64,000 bases of DNA, taken from Allostella vacuolata. Its GTDB lineage: Bacteria; Pseudomonadota; Alphaproteobacteria; ATCC43930; Allostellaceae. Below the pieces are notes generated by a model, which saw only the letters and a program-made list of their open reading frames with translations, was not told where the DNA came from and made no database searches. Of the stretch, positions 18,847 through 28,830 are shown one piece after another; position 1 is the stretch's first letter; every line of letters starts with the position of its first letter. Both the position numbers and the translations under genes were made by a program. The stretch spans positions 4,861,388-4,925,387 of the forward strand of contig AP019702.1 in assembly GCA_006739055.1 (NCBI GenBank). The letters are read 5' to 3'.

Positions 18847-19842
18847 ATGGAGTATCGGCCGGAGGTTCTGGCGGATCTGGAGCGGCGGGTGCAGGCGGCC
18901 CTGCCGCAATGGGGCCTGCCGGCCGGGACGGCGATCACCCTGCTCAACCTGTCGGAGAACGCCACCTACCTGCTGGACGATGCCGCGGCCGGCCGCCGGC
19001 TGGTGCTGCGCGTGCACCGCATCGGCTACAGCAGCCGGGCCGAGATCGAATCCGAGCTGGCCTGGATCGGCGCGCTGCGGGCGGGCGGCGCGGTGGAGAC
19101 GCCGGCGCCGTTTGCCGGGCGCGACGGCGCCCTGGTCCAGGTGCTGCCCGCCTCCGCCGAGGGGCCGGCGCGCCATGCCGTCGCCTTCGAGTTCGCCCCC
19201 GGCAAGGAGCCCGACCGGGGCGACGACCTGGTCGAATGGTTCCGCACCCTGGGCACCGTCACCGCGCGGATGCACGCCCATGTCCGCGCCTGGCCCCTGC
19301 CCGACGGCTTCCGGCGCCGGAACTGGGACTTCGAGGCGATGTTCGGGCCGGAGCCGGCCTGGGGCGACTGGCGCGCGGCCGTCGGCCTCGACCCGGCCGG
19401 CGAGGCGCTGATCGAGCGCGCCCTCGAGCTGATCCGGCACCGGACCGAGCGGTTCGGCCGCGGGCCCGCGCGCTTTGGGCTGGTCCATGCCGACCTGCGC
19501 CTGGCCAACCTGCTGGTCGGCGACGGCCGCCTGACGGTCATCGACTTCGACGATTGCGGCTTCTCGTGGCTGGTCTACGACTTCGCCGCGGCGGTCAGCT
19601 TCATGGAGGACGACCCGCTGGTGCCGGCCCTGGCCGATGCCTGGGTCGCCGGCTATCGCGCCGTCCTGCCCCTGTCCGAGGAGGACGCGGCCGAGATCCC
19701 GGTGTTCCTGATGATGCGCCGGATCCTGCTGATGGGCTGGCTCGCCTCCCATGCCGAGGTGCCGATCGCGGCCGAGCTCGGCCCCTGCTACACCCAGGGC
19801 GCGCTGGCCATGGCCCGACGGCTGCTCGCCCGCTACCCCTGA
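18847..19842 (+). CDS. phosphotransferase enzyme family (APH/choline-kinase-like)
   Basis: 331-residue protein with a protein-kinase-like APH fold. The N-lobe holds LNLSENATYLLDD and VLRVHRIGYSS with the ATP lysine replaced by the Arg/His region typical of some members. The catalytic loop is LVHADLRLANLLV (usual HGDLHxxN), and the metal-binding IDFDDCGFSWLVYDF follows. It resembles homoserine/choline kinase-like and SrkA-type enzymes. It is co-directional with the downstream SDR gene, 23 bases away. Substrate unknown; antibiotic resistance is not implied. Confidence 0.85.
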   Translation: MEYRPEVLADLERRVQAALPQWGLPAGTAITLLNLSENATYLLDDAAAGRRLVLRVHRIGYSSRAEIESELAWIGALRAGGAVETPAPFAGRDGALVQVLPASAEGPARHAVAFEFAPGKEPDRGDDLVEWFRTLGTVTARMHAHVRAWPLPDGFRRRNWDFEAMFGPEPAWGDWRAAVGLDPAGEALIERALELIRHRTERFGRGPARFGLVHADLRLANLLVGDGRLTVIDFDDCGFSWLVYDFAAAVSFMEDDPLVPALADAWVAGYRAVLPLSEEDAAEIPVFLMMRRILLMGWLASHAEVPIAAELGPCYTQGALAMARRLLARYP

Positions 19843-19865
19843 GACCCATCCGCGGAGCGTTTCCC

Positions 19866-20636
19866 ATGTTCGCATCCCTCGCCGGACGAAGCGTCGTCGT
19901 CACCGGTGGCAGCCGCGGCATCGGCCGCGGCATGGCCGTGCGCTTCGCCGAAGCCGGCTGCCGCGTGCTCCTGGCCGCCCGCAACGCCGCCGAGGCGGAC
20001 CAGACCGCGGCGGAGATCACCGCTGCCGGCGGCACCGCCTTCGGCTTCGCGGCCGACATCGCCGACCCGGACGGCGCGACGGCGCTGGCGGCCGAGGCCG
20101 AGCGCCGCTTCGGCGGCATCGACATCCTGCTGGCGAATGCCGGCATCTTCCCCTCCGCCAGGCTCGGCGAGATGACCCCGGCGGACTTCGACCAGGTGAT
20201 CGCCACCAACCTGCGCGGCACCTTCCTGTCGGTCACCGCCTGCCTGCCGGCGATGCGCCGGGCCGGGCGCGGGCGCATCATCGTCACCTCGTCGATCACC
20301 GGCCCGGTCACCGGCTATCCCGGCTGGGCCCATTACGGGGCCAGCAAGGCGGGGCAGCTCGGCTTCGTGCGCACCGCCGCGATCGAGCTCGCGGCCGACG
20401 CCATCACCATCAACGCGGTGATGCCGGGCAACATCATGACCGAGGGGCTGGCCGGCATCGGCCCGGACTACCTGCGCCGGATGGAGGCGTCGATCCCCAT
20501 GCGCCGGCTCGGCAGCGTCGCCGACGTCGCCAACGCCGCGCTCTTCTTCGCCTCCGACGAGGCCGGCTGGATCACCGGCCAGACGCTGGTCATCGACGGC
20601 GGCCAGATCCTGCCGGAGGCCGCGCCGGATGCATAG
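19866..20636 (+). CDS. short-chain dehydrogenase/reductase (FabG-like)
   Basis: 256-residue classical SDR. It has the cofactor motif VVVTGGSRGIGRG (residues 10-22), NAGIF, the catalytic Ser in VTSSITGPVTG, and the YGASKAG triad (Tyr, Lys). The ending TGQTLVIDGGQILPE is the usual C-terminus. It oxidises or reduces an alcohol/ketone with NAD(P)(H); the kinase-like gene upstream suggests a shared sugar or polyol pathway, which is inference. Confidence 0.9.
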   Translation: MFASLAGRSVVVTGGSRGIGRGMAVRFAEAGCRVLLAARNAAEADQTAAEITAAGGTAFGFAADIADPDGATALAAEAERRFGGIDILLANAGIFPSARLGEMTPADFDQVIATNLRGTFLSVTACLPAMRRAGRGRIIVTSSITGPVTGYPGWAHYGASKAGQLGFVRTAAIELAADAITINAVMPGNIMTEGLAGIGPDYLRRMEASIPMRRLGSVADVANAALFFASDEAGWITGQTLVIDGGQILPEAAPDA

Positions 20637-20665
20637 ATGGAAGCACGGCGCTGCCCATCGGTCGT

Positions 20666-20766
20666 AGCGTCCCTCGACTGCGCTCGGGATGAGGCATCTC
20701 TCCATTGGCGGAAGCGCTTGTGGAACAAAGGAGGTTTCCTCATCCCGAGCGCAGTCGAGGGACGCT
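20666..20766. repeat. REP-like 29-bp perfect inverted repeat
   Basis: Left arm 20666-20694 (AGCGTCCCTCGACTGCGCTC + GGGATGAGG) is exactly complementary to the right arm 20738-20766, around a 43-base spacer. Versions of this sequence, reading as rev-comp of CCTCATCC-GAGCG-AGTCGA-GGAC, are scattered in several alphaproteobacterial genomes as intergenic repeats. It fills the gap between an SDR and uvrB and could form a long hairpin that ends or stabilises transcripts. Confidence 0.85.
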
Positions 20767-20875
20767 TTGGCCGTCGGCCAACGCTCCCCCGGTGGGAACT
20801 GATCCCCGACACGCCGGGCCGGCACATTTCATCCCCGCCTAGCCATCGCCGGGGTGCCGCCGCATATAGTACCCC

Positions 20876-23002
20876 ATGCTGATCGACCATCTCGACCGCC
20901 CGGTCGCCGACGCCGCGGTGCCCTTCCGCATCCAGTCGGAGTTCCAGCCCGCCGGCGACCAGCCGGCCGCGATCGACGCCCTGCTGCAGGGCATCGCCCA
21001 GAAGGAACGCGACCAGGTGCTGCTCGGCGTCACCGGGTCGGGCAAGACCTTCACCATGGCCCACGTCATCCAGCAGATCCAGCGGCCGGCCCTGGTGCTG
21101 GCGCCGAACAAGACGCTCGCCGCCCAGCTCTACGGCGAGATGAAGTCGTTCTTCCCGGACAATGCGGTGGAGTACTTCGTCTCCTACTACGACTACTACC
21201 AGCCGGAAGCCTACGTCCCGCGCACCGACACCTATGTCGAGAAGGAATCGTCGATCAACGAGCAGATCGACCGCATGCGCCATTCGGCGACCCGGGCCCT
21301 GTTCGAGCGCCGCGACGTCATCATCGTCGCCTCGGTCTCGTGCATCTACGGCATCGGCTCGCCCGAGACCTACCAGACGATGACGCTGACCCTGAAGGCG
21401 GGCCAGACCATCAACCGCACCCAGCTCCTCGCCCGGCTGGTCGAGCTGCAGTACCGGCGCAACGACCTGGGCTTCATGCGCGGCGCCTTCCGGGTGCGCG
21501 GCGACACCGTCGAGCTGTTCCCCGCCCATTACGAGGATCGCGCCTGGCGGGTGACGATGTTCGGCGACGAGATCGAATCGATCCACGAGATCGACCCGCT
21601 GACCGGGGAGAAGGTGGCGGCCCTGCAGCAGATCAAGGTCTACGCCAACAGCCACTACGTCACGCCGAAGCCGACGCTGATGCAGGCCGTCGAGCAGATC
21701 AAGCGCGAGCTCAAGGTCCGGCTCGACGAGCTCTATGCCGCCGGCAAGCTGCTGGAGGCGCAGCGGCTGGAGCAGCGCACCACCTTCGACATGGAGATGA
21801 TGGCGGCGACCGGCAGCTGCGCCGGCATCGAGAATTATTCCCGCTACCTGACCGGGCGCGCCCCGGGCGAGCCGCCGCCGACCCTGTTCGAGTACCTGCC
21901 CGAGGACGCCCTGCTGATCCTCGACGAGAGCCACGTCACGGTGCCGCAGATCGGCGGCATGTACCGGGGCGACTATGCGCGCAAGTCGGTCCTGTCCGAC
22001 TACGGCTTCCGCCTGCCGTCCTGCATCGACAACCGGCCGCTCAAGTTCGAGGAGTGGGAGGCGATGCGCCCGCAGAGCGTGTTCGTGTCGGCCACGCCCG
22101 GCCCGTGGGAGCTGGAGCGGACCGGCGGCGTCTTCGTCGAGCAGGTGGTGCGGCCGACCGGGCTGATCGACCCCGAGACGATCATCCGCCCGACCGAGCA
22201 CCAGGTCGACGACCTGCTGGCGGAATGCCGCAGCTGCGCCGCCAAGGGGCAGCGCGTCCTGGTCACCACCCTGACCAAGAAGATGGCCGAGGCCCTGACC
22301 GAGTACATGCACGAGGCCGGCATCCGCTGCCGCTACCTGCATTCCGACGTCGAGACCCTGGAGCGCATCGAGATCATCCGCGACCTGCGGCTCGGCGCCT
22401 TCGACGTGCTGATCGGCATCAACCTGCTGCGCGAGGGCCTCGACATCCCGGAATGCGCGCTGGTCGCGATCCTCGACGCCGACAAGGAGGGCTACCTGCG
22501 GTCCCGCACCTCGCTGGTGCAGACGATCGGCCGCGCCGCCCGCCACGTCGAGGGCCGGGCGATCCTCTATGCCGACCGCATGACGGCCTCGCTCGAATAC
22601 GCGATCGAGGAGACCCGGCGGCGGCGCGAGAAGCAGCGCGCCTACAACCTGGAGCACGGCATCACCCCGGAGAGCGTGCGCCGCGGCATCTCCAACATCA
22701 TGGAGAGCGTCTACGAGCGCGACCATGTGACGGTGTCGACGGGCCTGGCCGAGGACAAGCCGCTGGTCGGGCACAACCTGCAGATGGTCGTGGCCGACCT
22801 GGAGAAGCAGATGCGCGAGGCCGCCGCCGACCTCGACTTCGAGCAGGCGGCGCGCCTGCGCGACGAGATCCGCCGGCTGGAGGCGATCGACCTCGGCGTC
22901 GCGCCGGCACCCCATGTCAGCGGCGGCGGGGACCGGCCGGCCCGCCCGGCCGCCCCCAAGCCGCAGGGCCGCCCCCGCGGACGCGGGCGGCGCGCCAAGT
23001 GA
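20876..23002 (+). CDS. uvrB: excinuclease ABC subunit B
   Basis: 708-residue DNA-repair helicase that verifies damage in nucleotide excision repair. Walker [12 protein letters not shown] is at residues 51-61, the beta-hairpin [11 protein letters not shown] follows, the helicase box [13 protein letters not shown] and motif [14 protein letters not shown] are present, and the C-terminal UVR domain is [12 protein letters not shown] + [19 protein letters not shown]. The tail is Pro/Arg/Lys-rich. The next gene starts in the stop codon. uvrC lies one gene away (24.1 kb), so both nicking factors are neighbours here. Confidence 0.97.
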   Translation: MLIDHLDRPVADAAVPFRIQSEFQPAGDQPAAIDALLQGIAQKERDQVLLGVTGSGKTFTMAHVIQQIQRPALVLAPNKTLAAQLYGEMKSFFPDNAVEYFVSYYDYYQPEAYVPRTDTYVEKESSINEQIDRMRHSATRALFERRDVIIVASVSCIYGIGSPETYQTMTLTLKAGQTINRTQLLARLVELQYRRNDLGFMRGAFRVRGDTVELFPAHYEDRAWRVTMFGDEIESIHEIDPLTGEKVAALQQIKVYANSHYVTPKPTLMQAVEQIKRELKVRLDELYAAGKLLEAQRLEQRTTFDMEMMAATGSCAGIENYSRYLTGRAPGEPPPTLFEYLPEDALLILDESHVTVPQIGGMYRGDYARKSVLSDYGFRLPSCIDNRPLKFEEWEAMRPQSVFVSATPGPWELERTGGVFVEQVVRPTGLIDPETIIRPTEHQVDDLLAECRSCAAKGQRVLVTTLTKKMAEALTEYMHEAGIRCRYLHSDVETLERIEIIRDLRLGAFDVLIGINLLREGLDIPECALVAILDADKEGYLRSRTSLVQTIGRAARHVEGRAILYADRMTASLEYAIEETRRRREKQRAYNLEHGITPESVRRGISNIMESVYERDHVTVSTGLAEDKPLVGHNLQMVVADLEKQMREAAADLDFEQAARLRDEIRRLEAIDLGVAPAPHVSGGGDRPARPAAPKPQGRPRGRGRRAK

Positions 23003-23775
23003 TGCCGGGCATGGAGCCGATCCCGCGGGTGGCCCTGGTCACCGGCGGGGCGCGACGCATCGGCCGGGCGCTGGCGCTCGACCTCGCCGCCCAGGGCTGG
23101 GCCGTGGCGGTCCATCACCATGCCTCGGCGGACGAGGCGCGAGCGCTGGTGGAGGCGATCCGGGCCGACGGCGGCGGGGCGGTGGCGCTGGCCGCCGACC
23201 TGTCCCGGGAGGACGAGGTCGAGACCCTGCTGGCGCGGGCCGCCGACGCGCTGGGGCCGGTCGGCTGTCTCGTCAACAATGCCTCCCTCTTCGAGCGCGA
23301 CGAGGCCCTGACGGCCACCCGGGCGTCCTGGGACGCCCATATGGAGACCAACCTGCGCGCGCCCTTCCGGCTGACCCAGCAGCTGGCCGCGGCGCTGCCC
23401 GACGGCGCCGCGGGCGCGGTCATCAACCTGCTCGACGAACGGGTCTGGAGCCTGACGCCGCACTTCGTCTCCTACACCGTCAGCAAGAGCGCGCTGTGGA
23501 CCCTGACGCGGACGCTGGCGCTGGCACTGGCGCCGCGCATCCGGGTCAACGGCATCGGCCCGGGGCCGACCCTGCCCAGCCCGCGCCAGTCGCGCGCGCA
23601 GTTCGAGCGGCAGTGCGCCAGCGTGCCGCTCGGCCGCGGCACCACTCCGGCGGAGATCTGTGCCGCGGCCCGGTTCATCCTGGCCGCGCCCTCGATGACC
23701 GGCCAGATGATCGCGCTCGACGGCGGCCAGCACCTGCAATGGTCCCCCGCCGGCCGCGCCGAGATCGATGAATGA
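23002..23775 (+). CDS. SDR oxidoreductase (FolM/pteridine-reductase-like)
   Basis: 257-residue SDR with the motif ALVTGGARRIGRALALDLA (the R-R of this glycine motif is typical of the dihydromonapterin/pteridine reductase group), NNASLFERD, NLLDERVWSLTPHFVSYTVSK (Tyr, Lys catalytic pair) and a C-terminal TGQMIALDGGQHLQW. Such enzymes reduce dihydropteridines or dihydrofolate. It starts within the uvrB stop (TGATG), indicating translational coupling. Catalytic activity is inferred only. Confidence 0.82.
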   Translation: MPGMEPIPRVALVTGGARRIGRALALDLAAQGWAVAVHHHASADEARALVEAIRADGGGAVALAADLSREDEVETLLARAADALGPVGCLVNNASLFERDEALTATRASWDAHMETNLRAPFRLTQQLAAALPDGAAGAVINLLDERVWSLTPHFVSYTVSKSALWTLTRTLALALAPRIRVNGIGPGPTLPSPRQSRAQFERQCASVPLGRGTTPAEICAAARFILAAPSMTGQMIALDGGQHLQWSPAGRAEIDE

Positions 23776-23846
23776 CGGCCGCCTGTCCGCCGTATCTCCA
23801 ACAAAACCGCTACTTCGTCCTGCAACATGGCGGAACCGTTGGGGTT

Positions 23847-24068
23847 TTGTGCACAGCCCCCGGAAATCCGCGGGGCCGCGGGCGAGTCAAGTACTCTTTG
23901 GGGCCGATTGTCGCCGCCCCTCCGGTTGTGCGATTGGCCCAGTTTTATTCATTCAGGAAAATCAATAACTTAGAATTTTTGCACAGAAATTGTGCAGGGC
24001 GCCCGAAGGTATCGGAGAATCAGGGGTCGGTACCACTCGCCAAGCGATTCCCCACATGCTTATCCACA
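23847..24068. promoter_or_regulatory. cluster of DnaA-box-like sites and A+T-rich DNA
   Basis: In a gap of about 350 bases without a gene. One perfect DnaA box TTATCCACA is at 24060-24068. One-mismatch copies in the same orientation are TTGTGCACA (23847-23855) and TTTTGCACA (23977-23985), and a two-mismatch copy TTCCCCACA is at 24048-24056. The stretch 23942-23994 is only about a quarter G+C in a ~70% genome. Three GANTC methylation sites (23884, 24017, 24046) and a palindrome TGCACA-N5-TGTGCA (23980-23996) lie here. It may be a replication origin or a cell-cycle-regulated promoter. Confidence 0.5.
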
Positions 24069-24127
24069 GGTTCGGTGGAAAAGGGAACTATGTGCGCTGA
24101 CGGCCGGGTTTGCGCGGTGGAGCGGCC

Positions 24128-26077
24128 ATGAGCGGCGACAGCGACGAGCTCCTGCAGGTTGAGGAGCCCCCCGCCGGATCGCCGCCGGGGCGGATCGCGA
24201 GCGGGGCGGAGGTGATCCGCGGCGCGCTCAGGACCATGCCGCTCGGGCCCGGCGTCTACCGCATGCTCGATGCCAAGGGCGACGTCCTCTATGTCGGCAA
24301 GGCGCGAAGCCTGAAGCGGCGGGTCGTGTCCTACACCCATGTCGACCAGCTCTCGACCCGGCTGCGCCGGATGGTCGCCGACACGGTCACGGTCGAGATC
24401 GTCACGACCCACACCGAGGTCGAGGCGCTGCTGCTCGAAAGCAACCTCATCAAGCGCCTGCGGCCGCGCTACAACGTGCTGCTGCGGGACGACAAGTCGT
24501 TCCCGGACATCCTGCTGACCGGCGACCATCCCTTCCCGCAGATCACCAAGCATCGCGGCAGCCGCAACCGGCCCGGACGCTATTTCGGGCCCTTCGCGTC
24601 GGCCGGCTCGGTCAACCGGACCATCGTCGCCCTGCAGCGCGCGTTCCTGGTGCGCAACTGCGCCGACACCGTCTTCGCCCAGCGCACCCGGCCGTGCCTG
24701 CAGCACCAGATCAAGCGCTGCACCGCGCCCTGCGTCGGCCGGGTGACGGCGGCCGACTACGCGGCCCAGGTGGCCGACGCCGAGGCCTTCCTGTCCGGGC
24801 GCAGCCGGGCGGTCCAGGCAGCCCTGGTCGAGCGGATGCAGGCGGCGAGCGAGGCGCTGGACTTCGAGAGTGCCGCCCTCTACCGCGACCGCATCCGCGC
24901 CCTCACCCAGATCCAGGCGCACCAGGACATCAACGTCGCCGGCCTGGACGACGCCGACGTGATCGCCGCCCACCAGGCCGGCGGCCACACCTGCATCCAG
25001 GTGTTCTTCTTCCGCGGCGGCCAGAACCTCGGCAACCATCCCTATTTCCCGAGCCACGACCGGCAGCTGCCGGTCGAGGAGGTGCTGGCCGCCTTCGTCG
25101 GGCAGTTCTACGACAACAAGATGCCGCCGCCCCTGATCCTGCTGAGCCACGCCCTGGCCGAGCAGGACCTGCTGGCCGAGGCCCTGGCGATCCGCGCCGA
25201 GCGCAAGGTGGAGCTGGTGGCCCCGCAGCGCGGCGACCGCCGCAAGCTGGTCGACCACGCCCTGACCAATGCCCGCGAGGCCCATGGCCGGCGCCTGGCC
25301 GAAAGCGCCACCCAGCGCCAGCTGCTGGAGGGGGTGGCCCGGGTCTTCGGCCTGCCCGCGACGCCGGAGCGCATCGAGATCTACGACAACAGCCACATCC
25401 AGGGCACCCATGCGGTGGGCGCCATGGTGGTCGCCGGCGCCGAGGGCTTCGTCAAGGGCGCCTACCGCAAGTTCACGATCCGCGCCCCGGGCGCGGCCGG
25501 CGACGACTTCGCGATGATGCGCGAGGTCTTCACCCGGCGCTTTGCCCGGGCGCTGGAGGAGCGGGGGGCGGAGCTCGACGCCGCCGACCCGGACGGCCAG
25601 GGCGGCGAGCGCGCCAGGGTCGCCTGGCCCGACCTGGTGCTGATCGACGGCGGGGCCGGGCAGCTGAGCGCGGCCCAGGCCGTCCTGGCCGACCTCGGGG
25701 TCAGCGACGTGCCGCTGGTGGCGATCGCCAAGGGGCCCGATCGCGACGCCGGGCGCGAGCGGTTCTTCACCGCCGACCGGCCGCCGATCAGCCTGGAACC
25801 GCGCGACCCGGTCCTGTACTTTCTCCAGCGGCTGCGCGACGAGGCCCACCGCTTCGCCATCGGCACCCACCGGGCGAAGCGGACCAAGGCCCTGGGCCAG
25901 TCGCCGCTCGACGAGGTTCCGGGCATCGGTCCGCGGCGCAAGCGGGCGTTGCTGCACCATTTCGGTTCCGCCCGGGCGGTTGCGCGGGCGGGCTTGGCCG
26001 ATCTCGAGGCGGTGGCGGGGATCAACAAAACCGTCGCAAAGATGATATACGATTTTTTCCACGGAAACGGCCCCTGA
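24128..26077 (+). CDS. uvrC: excinuclease ABC subunit C
   Basis: 649-residue nuclease that makes both incisions in nucleotide excision repair. The GIY-YIG domain is at the N-terminus ([20 protein letters not shown]). Next come a cysteine cluster ([17 protein letters not shown]), a UVR domain ([19 protein letters not shown]), the RNase-H-like endonuclease ([19 protein letters not shown], with DGGAGQLS), and C-terminal helix-hairpin-helix motifs ([33 protein letters not shown]). ATG 24128 is preferred to the upstream TTG. It begins a co-directional run of genes to 31.2 kb. Confidence 0.97.
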   Translation: MSGDSDELLQVEEPPAGSPPGRIASGAEVIRGALRTMPLGPGVYRMLDAKGDVLYVGKARSLKRRVVSYTHVDQLSTRLRRMVADTVTVEIVTTHTEVEALLLESNLIKRLRPRYNVLLRDDKSFPDILLTGDHPFPQITKHRGSRNRPGRYFGPFASAGSVNRTIVALQRAFLVRNCADTVFAQRTRPCLQHQIKRCTAPCVGRVTAADYAAQVADAEAFLSGRSRAVQAALVERMQAASEALDFESAALYRDRIRALTQIQAHQDINVAGLDDADVIAAHQAGGHTCIQVFFFRGGQNLGNHPYFPSHDRQLPVEEVLAAFVGQFYDNKMPPPLILLSHALAEQDLLAEALAIRAERKVELVAPQRGDRRKLVDHALTNAREAHGRRLAESATQRQLLEGVARVFGLPATPERIEIYDNSHIQGTHAVGAMVVAGAEGFVKGAYRKFTIRAPGAAGDDFAMMREVFTRRFARALEERGAELDAADPDGQGGERARVAWPDLVLIDGGAGQLSAAQAVLADLGVSDVPLVAIAKGPDRDAGRERFFTADRPPISLEPRDPVLYFLQRLRDEAHRFAIGTHRAKRTKALGQSPLDEVPGIGPRRKRALLHHFGSARAVARAGLADLEAVAGINKTVAKMIYDFFHGNGP

Positions 26078-26090
26078 GGCGCACGACCGG

Positions 26091-26702
26091 ATGTGGACCA
26101 ATCTTCCCAATCTGCTGACCCTGTCCCGGATCGCGGTCATCCCGATCCTGGTGGCCACCTTCTATTTCGAGGGGCCCTGGGCCAGCTATGCCGCCTGCCT
26201 GCTGTTCACGGCGGCCGCCCTGACCGACTGGCTGGACGGCCATGTCGCCCGGCGGCAGAACCAGCAGTCGGAGCTGGGGCGCTGCCTCGACCCGATCGCC
26301 GACAAGCTGCTGGTGGCGGCCGCCCTGTTCATGCTGGTCGCCTTCCAGCGGGTCGACGGGGCGACGGTGCTGGCCGCCGTGGTCATCCTGTGCCGCGAGA
26401 TCCTCGTCTCCGGCCTGCGGGAATACCTGGCCGGCCTGCGCGTCGGCGTGCCGGTCAGCAAGCTGGCCAAGTGGAAGACCGGCATCCAGATGACCGCGAT
26501 CGGCTTCCTGCTGGTCGGCGAGGCGGGCCCCGCCTACCTGCCGGTCGTCGCCATCGGCACCGTCGGCCTGTGGTGCGCGGCGGCCCTGACGCTCGTCACC
26601 GGCTACGACTACCTGCATGCCGGGCTGCGCCACCTGCAGCCGGGCGCGGTGCCGCCGGAGAAGCCGCACGACCAGCCGGCCACCCCCGGGCGCGCCCGTT
26701 GA
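26091..26702 (+). CDS. pgsA: CDP-diacylglycerol-glycerol-3-phosphate phosphatidyltransferase
   Basis: 203-residue integral membrane enzyme that commits CDP-diacylglycerol to phosphatidylglycerol. The CDP-alcohol phosphotransferase motif D-G-x2-A-R-x8-G-x3-D-x3-D is present from WLDGHVARRQ through GRCLDPIADK, and about six hydrophobic helices surround it. It follows uvrC by 13 bases, an order seen in many alphaproteobacteria. The C-terminal tail (PGAVPPEKPHDQPATP) is extended and polar. Confidence 0.95.
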   Translation: MWTNLPNLLTLSRIAVIPILVATFYFEGPWASYAACLLFTAAALTDWLDGHVARRQNQQSELGRCLDPIADKLLVAAALFMLVAFQRVDGATVLAAVVILCREILVSGLREYLAGLRVGVPVSKLAKWKTGIQMTAIGFLLVGEAGPAYLPVVAIGTVGLWCAAALTLVTGYDYLHAGLRHLQPGAVPPEKPHDQPATPGRAR

Positions 26703-26810
26703 GCCACCGCGCGCGCTGAGCCGCCGCACCCGGCGGCCATTGCCGCGGCAGCGCCCCGTCCCAATCTGGGAAGGGCCATGCGGCGGAGATCGGAACACCC
26801 TGCGGACCCC

Positions 26811-27329
26811 ATGAAGACCTTTGGCCTGGCCGGCTGGAGCGGCAGCGGCAAGACCTCGCTGCTGCGGCGGCTCATCCCCGAACTGCGTGCCCGCGGCCTC
26901 TCGGTGTCGACGGTGAAGCACGCCCACCACGCCTTCGACCTGGACCAGCCGGGCAAGGACAGCCACAGCCACCGCCAGGCCGGGGCGACCGAGGTGCTGG
27001 TCACCTCGTCGGCCCGCTGGGCCCTGATGCACGAGCTGCGCGGGGCCGACGAGCCATCGCTGGAGGCGCTGCTGGCCCGCATGAGCCCGGTCGACCTGGT
27101 GCTGGTGGAGGGCTTCAAGCACACCGCCCTGCCCAAGCTGGAGGTGCATCGCCCATCGGTCGGCAAGCCCCTGCTGGCAGGGGAGGATCCCTGGATCGTC
27201 GCGGTCGCCACCGACGCCGCCGGCCTGGCGGTCGACCGGCCGGTGCTGGCGCTCGACGACACGGCCGCGATCGCCCGCTTCGTCCTGGATCACCTGGCGC
27301 TGGGCCGCCCTGCGAGCGCCGCCGGATGA
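26811..27329 (+). CDS. mobB: molybdopterin-guanine dinucleotide biosynthesis adapter protein
   Basis: 172-residue GTP-binding protein of molybdenum cofactor synthesis. The P-loop GWSGSGKTSLLRRL is at residues 7-20, followed by TVKHAHHAFDLDQPGKDSHS and LVEGFKHTALPKLEV, family-specific strands. It helps MobA attach GMP to the cofactor. ATG 26811 is chosen because the conserved strand KTFGLAGWSG starts directly after it. Its stop overlaps the start of moeA by four bases (ATGA). Confidence 0.93.
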   Translation: MKTFGLAGWSGSGKTSLLRRLIPELRARGLSVSTVKHAHHAFDLDQPGKDSHSHRQAGATEVLVTSSARWALMHELRGADEPSLEALLARMSPVDLVLVEGFKHTALPKLEVHRPSVGKPLLAGEDPWIVAVATDAAGLAVDRPVLALDDTAAIARFVLDHLALGRPASAAG

Positions 27330-28582
27330 GCCAGCTTTCCGACGACTGCTTCGCGGCCGGCGAGGGCCTGCTGACGGCGGCCGAGGCCGCCCGGATCATC
27401 GCCGACCGGGTGCGGCCGATCGCCGGGACCGAGACCGTGCCCCTGACCGCGGCCCTGGGCCGGGTGCTGGCGGAAGACCTGCGCGCGGACCGCGCCGTGC
27501 CGCCGCACGACAGTTCCGCCGTCGATGGCTATGCGATCCACCATGCCGACCTTCTCGCGGAGGCGGAGACGGTGCTGCCGGTCGGGGGCCGGGTGACGGC
27601 CGGCCATCCGCTCGGCCGCGCCCAACGCCGCGGCGAGGCCATCCGCATCTTCACCGGCGCCATGCTGCCGCCCGGCCCGGACACGGTGATGATGCAGGAA
27701 GACTGCATCGCCGACGGCGACCGGGTGCGCCTGCGCCCCGGCATCCGGGCCGGCGCCAACCGCCGCCTGGCGGGCGAGGACGTGCCGGCGGGTGCGGTCG
27801 CGCTCCACGGCGGGCGCCGGATGCGGGCCCAGGAGGTCGGCATGGCGGCCGCGGTCGGTAGCCCGGCGGTGACGGTGCGCCGCCGCCTGTCGGCTGCCCT
27901 CTTCTCCACCGGCGACGAGATCCGCCTGCCCGGCGAGCCGCTGCCGCCGGGTGCGGTCTACGACAGCAACCGCTACACGGTAGCAGCCCTGCTGTCCGGG
28001 CTCGGCGTGGCGGTCGACGACCTCGGCATCCTGCCCGACGACATCGACTGCATCCGCCCCGCCCTCGCCGCCGCCGCCGCCGCCCACGACCTGATCGTCA
28101 CCACCGGCGGCATGTCGGTCGGCGACGAGGACCATGTCCGGGCCGCCGTCATGGCGGCCGGGCGGCTGGATTTCTGGCGCCTGGCCATCCGTCCCGGGCG
28201 GCCGGTGGCGCTCGGCCGCATCGACGAGGCGATCTTCATCGGCCTGCCCGGCAACCCGGTGTCGGTGATGGTCGCCTTCATGACCGTGGCCCGCCCCGTC
28301 CTGCTGGCCCGCATGGGCGCCCGGCCGGAGCCGCCGCGCGCCTTTCCGGTCCGTCTCGGCTTCGACTACCGCAAGAAGGCCGGCCGCCGCGAATACCTGC
28401 GGGCGCGCCTGGAGGACGGGCCGGACGGCCTGCCGCTGGTGCGCAAGTTCCCCCGCGACGGCGTCGGCATCCTGTCGGCGATGGTCGAATCCGACGGGCT
28501 GGTCGCCCTGGCCGAGGACACCACCGACTTGACGGCGGGAACGCTGGTCGATTTCCTGCCCTTCAGCGAGATGATGCGATGA
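27326..28582 (+). CDS. moeA: molybdopterin molybdenumtransferase
   Basis: 418-residue enzyme that inserts molybdate into adenylylated molybdopterin to give active cofactor. It shows the MoeA order: PPHDSSAVDGYAIH, RIFTGAMLPPGPDTVMMQED, STGDEI, YDSNRYTVAALL, the MPT-binding TTGGMSVGDEDHV and GLPGNPVSVMVAF. It starts in the mobB stop and ends four bases into moaD, so the mobB-moeA-moaD-moaE genes are translationally coupled. These make cofactor for enzymes such as MsrP in this window. Confidence 0.95.
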   Translation: MSQLSDDCFAAGEGLLTAAEAARIIADRVRPIAGTETVPLTAALGRVLAEDLRADRAVPPHDSSAVDGYAIHHADLLAEAETVLPVGGRVTAGHPLGRAQRRGEAIRIFTGAMLPPGPDTVMMQEDCIADGDRVRLRPGIRAGANRRLAGEDVPAGAVALHGGRRMRAQEVGMAAAVGSPAVTVRRRLSAALFSTGDEIRLPGEPLPPGAVYDSNRYTVAALLSGLGVAVDDLGILPDDIDCIRPALAAAAAAHDLIVTTGGMSVGDEDHVRAAVMAAGRLDFWRLAIRPGRPVALGRIDEAIFIGLPGNPVSVMVAFMTVARPVLLARMGARPEPPRAFPVRLGFDYRKKAGRREYLRARLEDGPDGLPLVRKFPRDGVGILSAMVESDGLVALAEDTTDLTAGTLVDFLPFSEMMR

Positions 28583-28830
28583 AGCTCCTCTACTTCGCCT
28601 GGCTCAAGCAGCGCACCGGCATCTCCGAAGAGACCGTCTCGCCGCCCGACGACGTGCGCACCGTGGCCGCCCTGGTCGACTGGCTGCGGCTGCGCGGCCC
28701 CGGATACGCCGACGCCTTCGCCGACCTGCGGCCGATCCGGGTCGCGGTCAACCAGGAGTTCGCCGCCTTCGACAGCGCCATCGGCCCGGACGACGAGATC
28801 GCCCTGTTCCCCCCGGTGACCGGCGGATGA
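28579..28830 (+). CDS. moaD: molybdopterin synthase sulfur carrier subunit
   Basis: 83-residue ubiquitin-like protein ending in the functional Gly-Gly (FPPVTGG), which is activated to a thiocarboxylate and supplies sulfur to MoaE. It has the standard MoaD beta-grasp pattern (MKLLYFAWLKQRTG, then VRVAVNQEF-like strand IRVAVNQEFAAFDS and DEIALFPP). Overlaps both neighbours by ATGA, so it is tightly coupled in the operon. Confidence 0.95.
   Translation: MKLLYFAWLKQRTGISEETVSPPDDVRTVAALVDWLRLRGPGYADAFADLRPIRVAVNQEFAAFDSAIGPDDEIALFPPVTGG

Noticed and set aside
22914-23771. 285-codon frame overlapping the SDR gene after uvrB
   Set aside because: Shadow of the uvrB tail and SDR gene; the SDR frame contains the catalytic motifs.
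24070-24091. GTTC-N11-GAAC read as a LexA box for uvrC
   Set aside because: The alphaproteobacterial LexA site is GTTC-N7-GTTC in direct orientation; the spacing and orientation here do not match.
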